A stretch of DNA of 64,000 bases, taken from Anthoceros angustus. Its lineage: Eukaryota; Streptophyta; Anthocerotopsida; Anthocerotales; Anthocerotaceae. The DNA is taken from contig MU008173.1 of assembly GCA_010909165.1 (NCBI GenBank), forward strand, positions 620,001 through 684,000. The letters are read 5' to 3'. Each line of letters opens with the position of its first letter. Within the stretch, counting starts at the first letter, position 1. A program made the position numbers and the translations under genes. Shown one piece after another: positions 21,965 through 33,532 of the stretch. The notes under the pieces were generated by a model. It did not search any database. It had not been told where the DNA came from and was given only the letters and a program-made list of their open reading frames with translations.

Positions 21965-22960
21965 ATGGCCACGCCTGGTGCGCTCTCCAGCGGCTCAAAG
22001 AGGACCACCACTGCGCGTCGGTCCAGGCCGCAGTCTTTGTTCTACAAGGACTTGGCGGCTACTCCCGTACCAGGGGCGGGGGGAGGGAAGCTTGGCTCAT
22101 CTCCTTCATGGAGGGAGCATTCGGGGGGTATCGACCACCTTCCGCCGCCTCCCTGTGCCACTCTGGAGGACGCACATATGGATGGCAGCCTCAGCGGAGG
22201 AGATTCTTTCGATCTCAGGAGCAGCTCCTTCTCGAGCATGGGGGGTGGCTCGTTCCACCGGCGTGATTCTCAACCCCGGGGGACTCCTCCCAGGCAAGAC
22301 AGTGGCAGCCGGAGGAGCTTTGGCTCTCCTTACTCTGGTGACCCGGTGCAGCAGGGGTTTCTGATGCACTCCCCGCTCAGGAGCCAGAAGCTGCAGTTTC
22401 AAAGTCCCGACAGGGGGAAAGGGAAGGAGGTGCTGGACCCGCATGTGGAAACCCCTGAGCAGCAGGATATGCAGATCTCCCCTGTCTCCTTCGTCAGGCC
22501 GGATTTGACTGCCAGGGATGAGCTTGAGGAGTGGGTGACCGTGTATGGCTTTGCTTCTGCCGACCGCCAGCTGGTTTTGCGGGAGTTCGAGAAATGTGGC
22601 CTTTTCCTGAACTACCTTCCGGGACCGGAGGGTTCCAATTTTGTGCACATTCAGTTTCAGAACAAACATGATGCTCAGAAGGCTCTGCAGAGGAACGGCA
22701 CGCAGCTCAGCAACTCTCTGCTGGTGGGGGTGAAGCTCGTGGACAGTGTCCACGTAGCAGCTCTGAGGCAGCTGTCTCAGCGCTACGAGTCTGTCCCCTC
22801 CCCTGCACAAACCCCTACGAGGGATGTTATTACTGCCTCAACACTTAGGCCATACTACCTGAATGGGGCGGAGGCTCAGGGTCCGCAGCCACTAAGGCCC
22901 ATCGCATCCCCTGTTCGTTCTGCGGTTTCCAGGTTGGTTGACCTGGTATTTGGGGTCTGA
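21965..22960 (+). CDS. NUP35: Nucleoporin NUP35/NUP53 (MPPN family)
   Basis: 331 codons in one exon from ATG 21965 (MATPGALSSGS). The Ser/Gly-rich N-terminus has SLFYKDLAATP and SPSWREHSGG, which I recognise from plant NUP35 proteins. The RRM_NUP35 (MPPN) domain covers about residues 185-265, with EEWVTVYGFASADRQLVLREF, CGLFLNYLPGPEGSNFVHIQF and NKHDAQKALQRNG. The C-terminus SRLVDLVFGV is the amphipathic membrane-binding end of the family. The protein is a structural component of the inner ring of the nuclear pore. The frame is open 66 nt upstream, but the start chosen begins the conserved part. Its 3' end faces the methyltransferase gene (tail to tail, 348 bp). Confidence 0.9.
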   Translation: MATPGALSSGSKRTTTARRSRPQSLFYKDLAATPVPGAGGGKLGSSPSWREHSGGIDHLPPPPCATLEDAHMDGSLSGGDSFDLRSSSFSSMGGGSFHRRDSQPRGTPPRQDSGSRRSFGSPYSGDPVQQGFLMHSPLRSQKLQFQSPDRGKGKEVLDPHVETPEQQDMQISPVSFVRPDLTARDELEEWVTVYGFASADRQLVLREFEKCGLFLNYLPGPEGSNFVHIQFQNKHDAQKALQRNGTQLSNSLLVGVKLVDSVHVAALRQLSQRYESVPSPAQTPTRDVITASTLRPYYLNGAEAQGPQPLRPIASPVRSAVSRLVDLVFGV

Positions 22961-23308
22961 TGTCGCAGCCTGTACCTTCTGCGGCTTCGTAGCACTACTA
23001 GATCAGTACTAGAACCTGAACTCCCTTGTCCAGGCTAGGTAGAGGACTTGGATGTTGCGGGTGGAAGATGAATTATTCATCATTTCTTCACATTCTCATG
23101 TTTGTCAGGAGTGTCTGCTTGCTACAGAATGATTTAGGTGACATGGCTCTTGCCTTGATCTACAGAGACTGTGAATTTATCTAAAGTCTGCAACACCCTC
23201 TGTGATGTGCCTGTCGTCTATGATTACTGAAGCCACCAAAGACTGCGTCTGATTCCCTTTCCTGCACGGGTTTCATTGAGCACAGCTGGTTGTTCTTGGA
23301 ATGACTCA

Positions 23309-23998
23309 CTACGAATCTGGATTTAATCGCTTTCTAAGGATGTAAATACTGTTTTCGGGGAAAGCATAGCCTGGATGCAATTCTGCCCGAGGGACCTCTG
23401 TGACAAAGAAAAGCTCTGGACATCGTCTCCAGAAAAGGGCATGTGCTTCAGGAGACCTCAACTGATACCCCAGCAGAATGACAGTGTCAGGCCCTGCCAA
23501 CGCGCTCATCGTTGTCAACAAGGGCTGCACCAGGTCCTCCATGTAAACCACATCTGTAGCAACCACGACATCAAATGGCGGCTTCAACGCATCGATTTGC
23601 TTGCTGTTACCCCAATAAAGTTGCGCAACCTTCACTTTCCCAGCCTTGCTTCCCGCCTTCCCTGCAGACGCAAGGCAGGTTGCCGCGACATTCTTCTTCA
23701 CGTTGCGCTTCAAGGCAGGCATTACTGGCTGAATATCTGTGAGCGTGACATTCAAGCCCATGAGTGCCAATCCCAGACCTGCCACCCCGCAGCCTGTGCC
23801 AAGGTCCACCGCCCGCTTCGCCTCAATTCCTGGGAGCGATCCGCTTTGCTCAGTCCTGCACCTCTCAACCCACTTCACAAGCACCAGCGAAGACTCCCAC
23901 ACAGAGGTCCCCACGTGCATGGACCCATTGTCCTGCTCAAACCGCAGAACCTCCCCTCCCACCGGCAGCTCTACCACTGGGGACCCTGTGTAGCGCAT
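23309..23998 (-). CDS. METTL21-like protein methyltransferase (Methyltransf_16)
   Basis: 229 residues from ATG 23998 (MRYTGSPVVELP); the frame is open to 24052 but only with non-ATG codons. Class I SAM-dependent fold: motif I DLGTGCGVAGLGLALMG (about residues 68-84), the acidic post-I LTDIQP, and VVVATDVVYMEDLV (about 150), whose DxxY-type signature marks the lysine-methyltransferase family 16. GTSVWESSLVLVKW near the start is the family's conserved N-terminal W-x-x-x-x-x-L element. Family members methylate lysines on chaperones or translation factors; the substrate here cannot be told from sequence. Head-to-head with RTEL1. Confidence 0.85.
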   Translation of the reverse strand: MRYTGSPVVELPVGGEVLRFEQDNGSMHVGTSVWESSLVLVKWVERCRTEQSGSLPGIEAKRAVDLGTGCGVAGLGLALMGLNVTLTDIQPVMPALKRNVKKNVAATCLASAGKAGSKAGKVKVAQLYWGNSKQIDALKPPFDVVVATDVVYMEDLVQPLLTTMSALAGPDTVILLGYQLRSPEAHALFWRRCPELFFVTEVPRAELHPGYAFPENSIYILRKRLNPDS

Positions 23999-24041
23999 CA
24001 ATATAGCTGGTCGGGACACCTGCTTGACTACCCGACAGATT

Positions 24042-24255
24042 AACGCTGACAATCCAAGGATCCCGTCCGGTTTGTCGAGCTGACGAAGAGACGGTATTCA
24101 GCCCTACTCTTCAACGCTGACAATCCAAGGGTCTGCTGTCCGGTTTGTCGAGCTGACGAAGAGACGGTATTCAGCCCTACTCTTCAACGCTGACAATCCA
24201 AGGATCTGCTGTCCGGTTTCTCGAGCTGACGAAGAGTATTGAGCCCTACTCTTTC
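24042..24255. repeat. Three-copy 71-73 bp tandem repeat in divergent promoter
   Basis: Copies start at 24042, 24113 and 24186, each with AACGCTGACAATCCAAGG, GTCCGGTTT, TCGAGCTGACGAAGAG and GAGCCCTACTCTT or near variants. Lies between the methyltransferase start (23998) and the RTEL1 start (24426), so it may carry repeated promoter sites. Confidence 0.85.
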
Positions 24256-24425
24256 ACCGGAACGTATATAAGTGCCCAACACCGTGGGTTTTACAGGGAC
24301 TGCTGATATCTTGTGATATCTTCCTCATCAAGTTTGAAGAAAATCCGAGGTCCCAACGCGCTTGCATCAAGTCAGGAGCGAAGGGTTGTTGATTCATGCC
24401 TGATGAGTCACAGTAAATCAAGACC

Positions 24426-27400
24426 ATGCCGTCATATAGAATTGGAGGGATCAACGTGCAATTTCCATTCGATGCCTACGATTGTCAGCTGGTATACATG
24501 GAGCGTGTCATACATGCTCTTCAGCAGGTTCAAAATTTTCTGACCGATGGAGCTCATACCGGAGTAGGAGTTGCGTGAGAGGATATTTTTGTCGATGGTG
24601 CCAAGCGTTTGATTTGAATTTGATGCTCAGAATGGGCAGAAGGAGATCACTTTCCAACCCTAAACGGGGATATGATGATACTTCTAATACCATAGCACTT
24701 CTTTGAATTGCGTAGGGTCGAAATGCATTACTGGAAAGCCCGACGGGCACAGGAAAGACACTCTGCCTGCTCTGTGCCACTTTGGCTTGGAGGGAGAGCC
24801 TGGCAGCTTCTGTAGGTTCTCATCAGTCATATTCCCAAACTGGCGAGAGAACGGGCTTGAGTCAATTGGAGCCTGGTGGCCCAAAGTTGCCCATGATAAT
24901 TTACGCATCCCGCACACACAGTCAGCTTCAACAAGTCATCGGTGAACTCAAGGTTACTGCATATAGGTATTGCTCCATGTTTTCTGTATGGTTTGTACTG
25001 CAGTGCCCTGTTATCAACCATTGATTAACCATCTTTATGAGCACCGTTACACAACTTTCAGGCTAAGCTGAGCAACTTTGCAGACCGAAGATGGTGGTGC
25101 TGGGGTCCAGGGAGCAAATGTGTATAAATCCCAGTATACGCAGTCTTCGGGGGCGTGTTCAGAATCATGCTTGCCGTGCACTAACAAAATCTCGGTCATG
25201 CCACCATCACAATCGCGTTGCTGGTACGTCAAATGCATCTTCTGGTTTCAACCCAAGGATAGAGGCTGTTTGCCCCTTGATGTTACACATGGTTGCTCTG
25301 CAGACTACCTAAAAGCCCATCCAGAGCTTGGTGATGAGCCCATAGACATTGAAGATTTGGTCACCATTGGCAAGACACAGGGCCCGTAAGTGTTATTTTT
25401 TGCAGGATGCTTGCTGGTTTTGCACAAACTGCTGGTGAGTACAATGCTCACAGATAACTGCAATGGTGGCAGGTGCCCGTATTATCTTTCTCGTGAGCTG
25501 CACAACACTGTTGATCTCATGTTCGTGCCATACAACTACCTCATTGATAAGGAGAATCGGCGTTCCCTCACAGGCATAAGCTGGGAGAGGACAGTGCTTA
25601 TTTTTGATGAGGCACACAACCTTGTAAGAAAGATCAAATATGGTTTTATATACATGAGCTCTGTTCCTTCTTCTGTGTTCCTTTCTGCTGAACAGAGAAG
25701 TTATTAACCACAACAACAGGACACTTATATAGATTTCTTTGTAGGAAGGCATCTGTGCAGATGCGTCCTCTTTCGATTTGCCTGCATCACACTTGACTGC
25801 TTGCATTGTGGAGGCAAAGCAATGTGTGGACCTGGCTCTTGCCCGTAGAGCAACTGATAATGCTGCTGATACGTCCCTGGACCCAGACAACTTTGCTGTG
25901 CTTCAAGGTGACAAAGAATGCTGCTTTTCCAGTTGAGGTTGTCGTCATTTTTCCATGAAGTGGTCTGCAAGTGCTGACTTTCAGTGGTCTTTTTGTCCAG
26001 CTCTCCTTCTGGAGCTAGAGAAGAGGATCACTGATGTGGATATAGGATCACAGGAGCTGGGGTTAACAAAGCCGGGGCCATATATTTATGAGTTTCTGGA
26101 GGAAATTAAGATCACCTGGGAAACAGTGACCATGCTCATAGATACTATTGATCAGGCTACTGAACTTCTCCAGGATGGTAAGTTGATCCATGCTTCTTTT
26201 GTCATTCAACCATTTCATCTCCTAAGTCACCAGCTATAAAGCTTCTGTTGGTGAGGCAGAAGCAACAACCAAATCTGTCAGGTTTCCCACAAGTTCATCT
26301 TATCGCCTTCAAGGCCTACGCGATGCGTTGAGGCTCATTTTCAGGGGTACTGATCGCTCACATGCTACTTGCTACCGAGTAAGATGAAATTGTCTGTTGT
26401 CCTCTGGCCACCTGTATGTTTTGTGAAGGCTGGATAGGTGAATTGCTAAAGGGCGGACTGTTGTGAATTAGGTGCACATTCATGAGTCTCGAAGCAGAGA
26501 AGGAGATCGCAGTGCTGCAAAAGGTTTTTCTCAGCCTTTCCCTCCTTTGCTCTCCCCTATCACAAATATGTCTGCAAAAATGTTTTTGCGTTAAAAGCAA
26601 GCTCCTTTGCTGCATGAACCCTTATCAAATTTAGGATCAAAGAATGCGCGTATCCTGAGCTGGTGGTGTTTCAATCCTGGAATTGCAATGGAGGAGTTTG
26701 CACGGTTGGGTGTCAGATCTGTAATTCTGACGTCTGGGACACTGAGCCCTATGGATTCTTTTGCCATGGAGTTAAATTTGTAAGTCTTCCTACTCATTTA
26801 CCTGTGCCTTAATGAGGTGGAGAGGGGAATTATAAAGCCGTTCTTTTATTGGAATGTTGTTAAGGCAGTGAGACTTGATTGTTCCTTATCATGTAGGCCT
26901 TTCAATATTCGACTTGAAAATCCTCATGTCATCGGACCAAGCCAAATATGGGTTGGTGTGCTTCCAGTGGGGCCATATGGCAGGCCCTTGAACTCGTCTT
27001 ATCGGAGCAGGGATTCACCGGAATATAAGCTTGAGCTGGGAAATACCATTGGTAAGATTCTGGCCAGCTGTCTGATGCGACGTAAATTTGTCTGAGGCGA
27101 TTCGGAAATCTGAGGGTTGTTTATTTCCATCTCTTCAGTAAATCTTGCAAGGATAGTCCCAGATGGTGTTCTCGTGTTCTTCCCATCCTACTACCTTCTC
27201 AATTCCTGCATTGAAGCATGGCAAAGTCAGGTAGCTTCCCTTGTTTTTCTTTGTTTCTCAAACTTCTCTGAACCCTGAGTTTTCTGAGCTTGATGGCTGT
27301 ATGGTTTAAGAGGGCAGAGCCCTCTTTCTACAGGGAGCACGACTACTGTATGGGAAAGAATCTGCAAGCACAAGCAACCAGTAATAGAGCCTAAGGAGTC

Positions 27401-30056
27401 TGAACTGTTTAATCTGGCTATGGAGGTACTGGCGCTCAATCACGTTTGGCAATCAGATGAGGCATTCCGGATTGCTACTAAAATCAAGTTGTCCATGTGC
27501 AGGACTTTACTACAAAATTGAAAGCGACCTTTTCCACAGGAGCTATTTTCTTTGCTGTCTGCCGTGGGAAGGTTTGAAGACCTGCTGTCTCATGCTGTTA
27601 CAGAAATTTGCTGCACATCATTACAAGAATTCTCCTTGTCAGCTCAATGAAGTCGAGAGTGTCAAAATCCCCAGTTATTGATCTGGAAAAAGCTTTCAGG
27701 TCAGTGAGGGGTTGGACTTCGCAGATCGAGCAGGACGGGCTGTAGTTGTTACGGGAATCCCTTATGCTATGAAGACAGATCCAAAGGTGTGCTCGTTTGC
27801 TTATCTGAACTCCAGCTTGGCACCCCTGTGGACTTTCAGTAGCAGCTAGTGGATAGGATATGCTGCTGAGCCACTGTGTCCTCATGAATCACTTTGGCTG
27901 CAAAAACAGGTGCGGTTGAAGCGGGAATACTTGGATGAGCAAGTCCGACTGCAGCAGAACAAATCAAAGCAGGTCCGTCCTTTACTGTTCAGTTAAGAAT
28001 CAGTCTGTACAACAGGTTGTTGGCAAAAGAAGAGAGCATTGGTTACCCACGCCTCATGCAAACTTTTTGGTGCAACGTAAATATGAGTGTAGCTGAGTTG
28101 CTGTTCCCCTTTAAATCGTGTATAATGCAGGTATTGAAGGGAGAAGAATGGTATGTACAGCAAGCAGCAAGGGCTGTGAACCAAGCAGTGGGACGTGTTA
28201 TCCGCCACCGAGATGACTATGGTGCTATCATCTTGTGTGATGAAAGGTCTGAGTGTGTCTTTGTTCAGTATAGCTCGGTGCTTTTGTTAGAACTTTCAGC
28301 ACCTGAGATTGATCGGTACCTAGTGCTTTCAGATTCAGTCAAGGGAGCGCTCAAAGTCAGATGTCTCTGTGGCTCAGGCCTCATGTCAGGGTATGCCCGA
28401 AGCTCATGCCGACGAACTTTCATTGCAAGCATGTCTTCATTGTCGGATGGCCCTGACAAATCTTCATCCGAAATCTGTGCAGTGTTATACAAAATTCGGG
28501 GATGCTTCATACTCTCTCACCAGATTTTTCAGAGATCGGAATCCAACAGAGGATGTCTTACTTCCAAAGAGTATTAATTTCGCCTGCGCTCTACTGAACT
28601 TAAGATACTCTTGGTCCTTTCAACAGAGCCTGGTTTGCTCGTTTTGATTGGTATTCGGACATGCACCTGAGTATCAAGTTCTTTCGCTACTTGCGTTGTT
28701 GCAGAGAACTTGAAGGACGACCATGTAAATCCTCATGGAGAAACCAAAATAGTGGCTCAAGCTTCATGTGTCTCAATGCCCACAATTCCTCATGGTTTGT
28801 CAACCTTCCCCTGACATTGTGTATTACTACCAACTTCGGAAAGAGGATGTTTCTCATTTTCAGCTGTGCATAGTAGGAGAAAGAAACGTCCAGCTTGTCG
28901 AAGATGAGACGAGAGCTTCCGGCTATGAAGTTTTGGGACGAAGGACTACAACAGTGTCGGTATGGCAAGCAAAACTCTTGCGTAGATGTTACAGCTACGA
29001 GTGGTACTTAAGGCCTGACGCAACATGGTGTGTGGCTTCAGGGACAACTTGGTATACATGGTGCTGAAACAGGTGGCAGTGCCACCACGTCACGCCCCTC
29101 TCTTTCAGCCATGCTTGCAGCTACTCGCCAAAAGGCTGGAGCTCAGCTCTTGAGTACAGCATCCATCACCCCAGCACACCAGGCAATAGGTGCGAAGAAT
29201 ACTGTGAACGCAGCAAAAAGTGCCCAGGCCAAGAACACGGGCACAAAGGCTCCCCCATTGGACAAACCGTGGGGATTAGAAAGGCATGCGTTCAACCTTG
29301 CTACCAACGGGAACCAGGTTGCTGACACGTCCAAAGGTAGCAGTGTTAAAGCCGCTAGCACAGCTGAAAGAAAGGAAGGCTCATCGAAAACCAGTGAAGG
29401 CAAGGAGAAAGTTGCAAAAGAGTTTCTGAAAGAGGTATGCTTAGACATCCAGGTCTCTGATAGTGCCTTTTCAGCCATTTCAAAGTATTCATTCAAGTCT
29501 CTGCATCAACTGTCTGACCAGGTGAAAGCCCGGCTGAGTATTTTGGAGTTCAACAGCTTCTTGACGTGCATGAAAAACTTGAAAAGCCAACCACTGGACA
29601 TCACCAAGGTCATTGACACGGTCGCAAACATATTTTCTGCACCTGAGCGGATGTTTCTGCTCACAAGGTACACTCCCTCTCGTTTCCCTCCCCGTGAATC
29701 CTTCATTCGTTACTGTCTTACACGGTGGTAATTTATCCAATTAAAACTCCAGATTTGCCGAGTTCGTCCCCCCGCAGCACCGTCTTTTCTACGAAGAGCG
29801 TCTTGCTGCCCGAGAAGAGGAAGTTAGAAAGCTGACCGGTACGACTTTCCTTACCCCAGTCCTGTCACGTTGCCAAATCTCCATACTCTAAGCAGCTAGG
29901 AATTGCACAGGAGGTGTGCCCGAGCCGCCCATCGATAATGGCAGCAAGAGAGGCATGAAGCGGCCATCCAAGTTTGCCCTAGCGTCACTCCCTCTAGCCA
30001 GTAGGAAGGCTTCCTCCGCGCAAAGACATGATCCGAAAGCCACCCGAGACGAGTAG
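24426..30056 (+). CDS. RTEL1: RTEL1 helicase (regulator of telomere elongation)
   Basis: A multi-exon gene of about 1,050 residues. Exon 1 is 24426-24527 ([21 protein letters not shown]). Further exons by splice sites and homology: 24716-24966 (Walker [19 protein letters not shown]), 25084-25223, 25304-25385, 25473-25623 (DEAH), 25745-25907, 26001-26177, 26227-26378, 26472-26523 and 26635-26779. The series continues 26897-27051, 27139-27230, 27334-27425, 27503-27571, 27700-27786 ([13 protein letters not shown]), 27910-27972, 28131-28246 ([14 protein letters not shown]), 28357-28390 and 28493-28570. Boundaries from 28570 to about 29080 are unresolved. The C-terminus has a harmonin-like helical domain (FLKEV...[16 protein letters not shown]), an exon from about 29755, and a last exon 29896-30056. 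Four cysteines for the iron-sulfur cluster are visible (REQMC, HACRA, RSCHH, PCPYY). The protein is an XPD-family 5'-3' DNA helicase that removes D-loops and G-quadruplexes and protects telomeres. Confidence 0.92.
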
Positions 30057-30950
30057 GCTGCCGTCAGATCTTCTCTAAGGGAAGCAAGGATTTAGAGCTG
30101 TACCTAATAACTTAGTGCGATCCACTACAACGGCACTGGAGAGAAAGTGGGTGGGAGCCACATGCTTTGAGCTCAGTTTCAGCGAAGCAGGAGGGCTCCG
30201 AGTCCGAGGTGGAGCACATCTCTTACCCTGTCCGGATTGGTGTTCCGGGCGGTAGTATCCCGGCTTCCCGGGACGCACTTGGCTGGTGGCGGACTTGGCT
30301 CAATCAGTGGTCCCAAGGCTCCACGCATGCATATCATCCGTAAGTGTGCAAATCAACCGAAGAAGAAGTGGAGCAAGGGATGCAGAGAGGGGTGGCGACA
30401 GAGGGAGAGAAGAGTAAGGCGGTGGACGGCATACGGAAAAAGACGCGAGGACATTGCACTCCCTGAGGTTTTGATGACGAGATTGCACTCCAGGAGGTTT
30501 TTAAGACAGTGAGCACCGTGGCCTGCTCAACATCACAGGCACTCCATACTCAGCCATGTGCTTCTCGGGCCTCGTGCGGCTCGGGGCCGCCGTGGGATAT
30601 CCGTCGATAAAGTATTGTCGCCAGTTTGAAGCGACACAATGCAGTTCAAATTTCGAACGTAAGCCAAGACAAAAATGCCCGAATTAGCGCCCAATTTATC
30701 TCACTGGGCCCCGGAGCCAGCCGCTCCACACGGCATGTGCACAGCGCATGAGACCCATGACCAGTCTCTCATCAGTCTGGTGAGTGGAACGAGCGAGACG
30801 TGCTGGCCTTTGCGCACCACCACCACCTCCTGGCTGCGGCGTCCCGCACGGACTCCCTGCGCCTCCACCTTCCGCACATAACCGCCGGGGACCGGCTTTG
30901 GACAGGGCTGTGGGGCGGGAGCGGCTCTGCTCCCATTTTGAGCTCGCAAG
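30057..30950. other. Intergenic, promoter region of the TPR gene
   Basis: About 0.9 kb with no supported gene. Open frames on the minus strand near 30700-31350 are antisense to the TPR gene and have no homology I can recognise. Confidence 0.5.
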
Positions 30951-31923
30951 ATGAGCGCGCTGTCGCGCACGGAGGCTGCGCACCAGAAATACAGGGAGGG
31001 ACGATACGAGGATGCGCTGCTGCTCTACTCCACGGCCCTCGGCTTGGCGACGCAGAGGTCGCATCGGATCGCTCTCCACAGCAACCGCGCTGCTTGCTAC
31101 CTCAAGATTCACAGCTTCCAGCAGGTAGCTGAGCTGCGCGCTTTTGCTGGAGTTGCAACCGTGCTGGATCGGGATTTCCGCCGCGGATTGCGAGTTTTGG
31201 CGTGATTCCGCTTTCTTGAGCGGCAGCAGGGGGGAGGGGGATGCTCGTGATGTCTCTTTTCTTTTTCCGGTGCATGTCTGATTTGAGGCTCTCTCGGGGC
31301 GCAGGCAGCTGAAGAATGCTCGGCTGTGCTGGAGCTGGACCCCAAGCATGCAGGCGCCTTGATGCTCAGAGCGCAGACTCTTGTTGCGCTGAAAGACTAC
31401 CAGTCTGCCTTGTTTGATGTCAACAGGCTGATTGAGATAAATCCTTCCTCAGATGCGTACCGGAACCTTCAAGCGCGACTTAGAACTCAGCTGGTCTGCT
31501 TTTACAATGTCCCCGGCCGCTTCTAGTTTTGAATCATTGGCACGCGATTTTGGTATGGATGCTTTCCACGGCCTCATCAGCATGTTATAAGTGACGTTCG
31601 ATGTGTGTGCGCAGTGTCTGACGACAATTCCGGAGGTTGACAGTGAAGCTCCTTCGGAAGTGGAGGATGTGTCTCCTCCAGATTCACCTAACAGCAGGGC
31701 TCTGGGATCATCTTCCCCTACCACAACTTTACCTCCTCAGCCGGAAGAACCGCCAGCTAAGGAAGTGAAGGGATGGGAAGCCATTTCAAAACCCAAGGGT
31801 CACTCCGGGGTTGACTACTCTCGGTGGGGAAGCATTGGAGATGATTTAAGCGATGAAGAGGAGGAGGACGACTCTCAACCTCAGTATCAGTATCGGTTGC
31901 GGACAGTAGTGAAACTGCAATAA
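30951..31923 (+). CDS. TPR3: TPR co-chaperone, TPR3-like
   Basis: Three exons: 30951-31124, 31305-31493 and 31615-31923 (GT-AG, in phase), about 223 residues. The first ATG gives MSALSRTEAAHQKYREGRYE. Tetratricopeptide repeats cover about residues 1-115 (YREGRYEDALLLYSTAL, SNRAACYLKI, RAQTLVALKDYQSALFDVNR). The K, N and R positions are those of a carboxylate clamp for Hsp90/Hsp70 tails. The C-terminus has a conserved plant signature WEAISKPKGHSGVDYSRW followed by an acidic run DLSDEEEEDD and YRLRTVVKLQ. I recall the same tail from Arabidopsis TPR3 (a small Hsp90-binding protein). Cytosolic co-chaperone role is by family. Confidence 0.85.
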
Positions 31924-32626
31924 CAGTGGTGGCTTGGTGGAGGTTGCTCACTATGGAAACCGAGCACAAGGAATTTGCGTGTGGTCCATGAAGCCAATTG
32001 CCAGGTCGTTCAACTTGGAGTGGTTACCCTACAGGATTCCGAAAACAGACATGAAGTGATCCTCTCCCTTTCAGCAAGTTATGTATGTACTATAGATTAA
32101 GAAGGCCGGTAGAGAGCTCTATGAGGTGTGGATTTCTTCTACGGCACCTTGTGTACTAGTATTTATTTCTTTGAGCCAGCTTGATGTCTGGTCTCGCTGT
32201 GTGTGTGAATCGATATCCAGCTGACTCTGTCTTCCTTGAAACCCTCCGTTCTCTCTCAAGTCTTCCAGCTCCCTAACGTTCTGAAGCCTGCTGAAACCCG
32301 ATGTTCGCACACTTCCCGAAAATATTTTCATATTCTTACGTTCAGTAAATGAGGTCTTAGTCCACGACACCAGAGCGCAAGTGGGCAGTACGATCATTGC
32401 ACGGAGCTACTATTCTTCGATATTTGGCTCTCCGTTCGTACTGGCCACACCTGTCCCCTGGCGACCCGCCGATGAATCGCTTCTTAGCACGTCGCTGGCG
32501 CACGCGCTCCCATTTAGGGCTTAAGCAGGTTCGTTCGAGGTGAGCATTTACATATGTATCTGGAGTCCTGAACTCAGGCTGGTGGAGACTGCATCGCGTT
32601 GCAACGTATCAGACAAGGAGGCTCCA
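31924..32626. other. Intergenic between TPR3-like and LEA_2 genes
   Basis: 3' UTR of the TPR gene and promoter of the LEA_2 gene. I see no coding sequence or RNA gene. Confidence 0.5.
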
Positions 32627-33532
32627 ATGGCGGACGAGGTTAAGGATGCAACCAAGGATGCGACCGACAGCGAGGGACAGTCCTTTGTGGAGAAGGTGAA
32701 GGAGTTCGTGCACGACATTGGAGAGAAGATTGAGGAGGCCATCGGATTCGGGAAGCCAACTGCGCACGTCGCAGGGTTTCACCTGCCGGCCATCAGTCTG
32801 AAGCAGGCGGATGTTATTATTGAGCTGCTCATCAAGAACCCCAACCCGCTGCCCATACCCCTGGTGGACATCAACTACAGCATTGAGAGCGGGAAGAACC
32901 ACATTGTGTCGGGCAAAATTCCAGATGCCGGCACCATCAAGGCTCACGGATCTGAGACCATCAAGATCCCTCTCACGTTGATCTTCAAGGAGCTGGTGGA
33001 CACGTTCGATGACTTCGAGCCCGGGGAGGTGTTCCCCTACAAGGTCAAGGTAGATCTCATTGCTGATGTGCCCGTTTTCGGACAGATCACCCTGCCTTTG
33101 GAGAAGGAAGGGGAGTTTCCGATCCCGGAGAAGCCGGATGTGGACGTCGAGAAGGTTGTTTGGGATCATCTTTCGTTGGAGGAGACAGCCGCGACTGTGC
33201 ACCTCAAGGTGGAGAACTTGAATAAGTTCGACATTGGGATCAACAAGCTGGACTACCAGCTCACATTGGCCGGGGTGCCAGTCGGTAAGGCTGTCCTGGG
33301 CGAGTCCGCTAAGATTGGGGCCAAGGGTGTGTCCTACCTGGATCTTCCCATCTCCTTCCGGCCAAAGGATTTTGGGGGAGCCCTGTGGGACATCATCAGG
33401 GGTAGGGGCACCGGCTACGACTTCTTCGGAAGCCTCGAGGCAGACACTCCCTTCGGCCCCATGCACTTGCCGTTCGGCAAAGAGGGAGGCGAGACAAAGT
33501 TGAGGAAGGCTGATGACAAGGATGATGATTGA
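32627..33532 (+). CDS. LEA_2 / WHy-domain desiccation-related protein
   Basis: 301 residues, single exon, ATG 32627 (MADEVKDATKDATDSEGQ). The frame is open upstream, but the family begins here. An acidic-amphipathic N-terminal helix (VEKVKEFVHDIGEKIEEAIGFG) is followed by two water-stress/hypersensitive-response (WHy) domains. The first spans about residues 40-150 (NPNPLPIPLVDINYSIES, SGKIPDAGTIKAHGSETIKIPL). The second spans about 165-285 (VHLKVENLNKFDIGINKLDYQLTLAG). FGSLEADTPFG and a Lys/Asp-rich end complete it. Double-WHy LEA_2 proteins of about 300 residues are cytosolic, folded stress proteins in plants, thought to stabilise membranes or proteins on drying. No signal peptide is seen. 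Confidence 0.92.
   Translation: MADEVKDATKDATDSEGQSFVEKVKEFVHDIGEKIEEAIGFGKPTAHVAGFHLPAISLKQADVIIELLIKNPNPLPIPLVDINYSIESGKNHIVSGKIPDAGTIKAHGSETIKIPLTLIFKELVDTFDDFEPGEVFPYKVKVDLIADVPVFGQITLPLEKEGEFPIPEKPDVDVEKVVWDHLSLEETAATVHLKVENLNKFDIGINKLDYQLTLAGVPVGKAVLGESAKIGAKGVSYLDLPISFRPKDFGGALWDIIRGRGTGYDFFGSLEADTPFGPMHLPFGKEGGETKLRKADDKDDD

Noticed and set aside
24042-24255. Possible CRISPR-like array
   Set aside because: Units of 71-73 bp are contiguous repeats without unique spacers, in a plant promoter.
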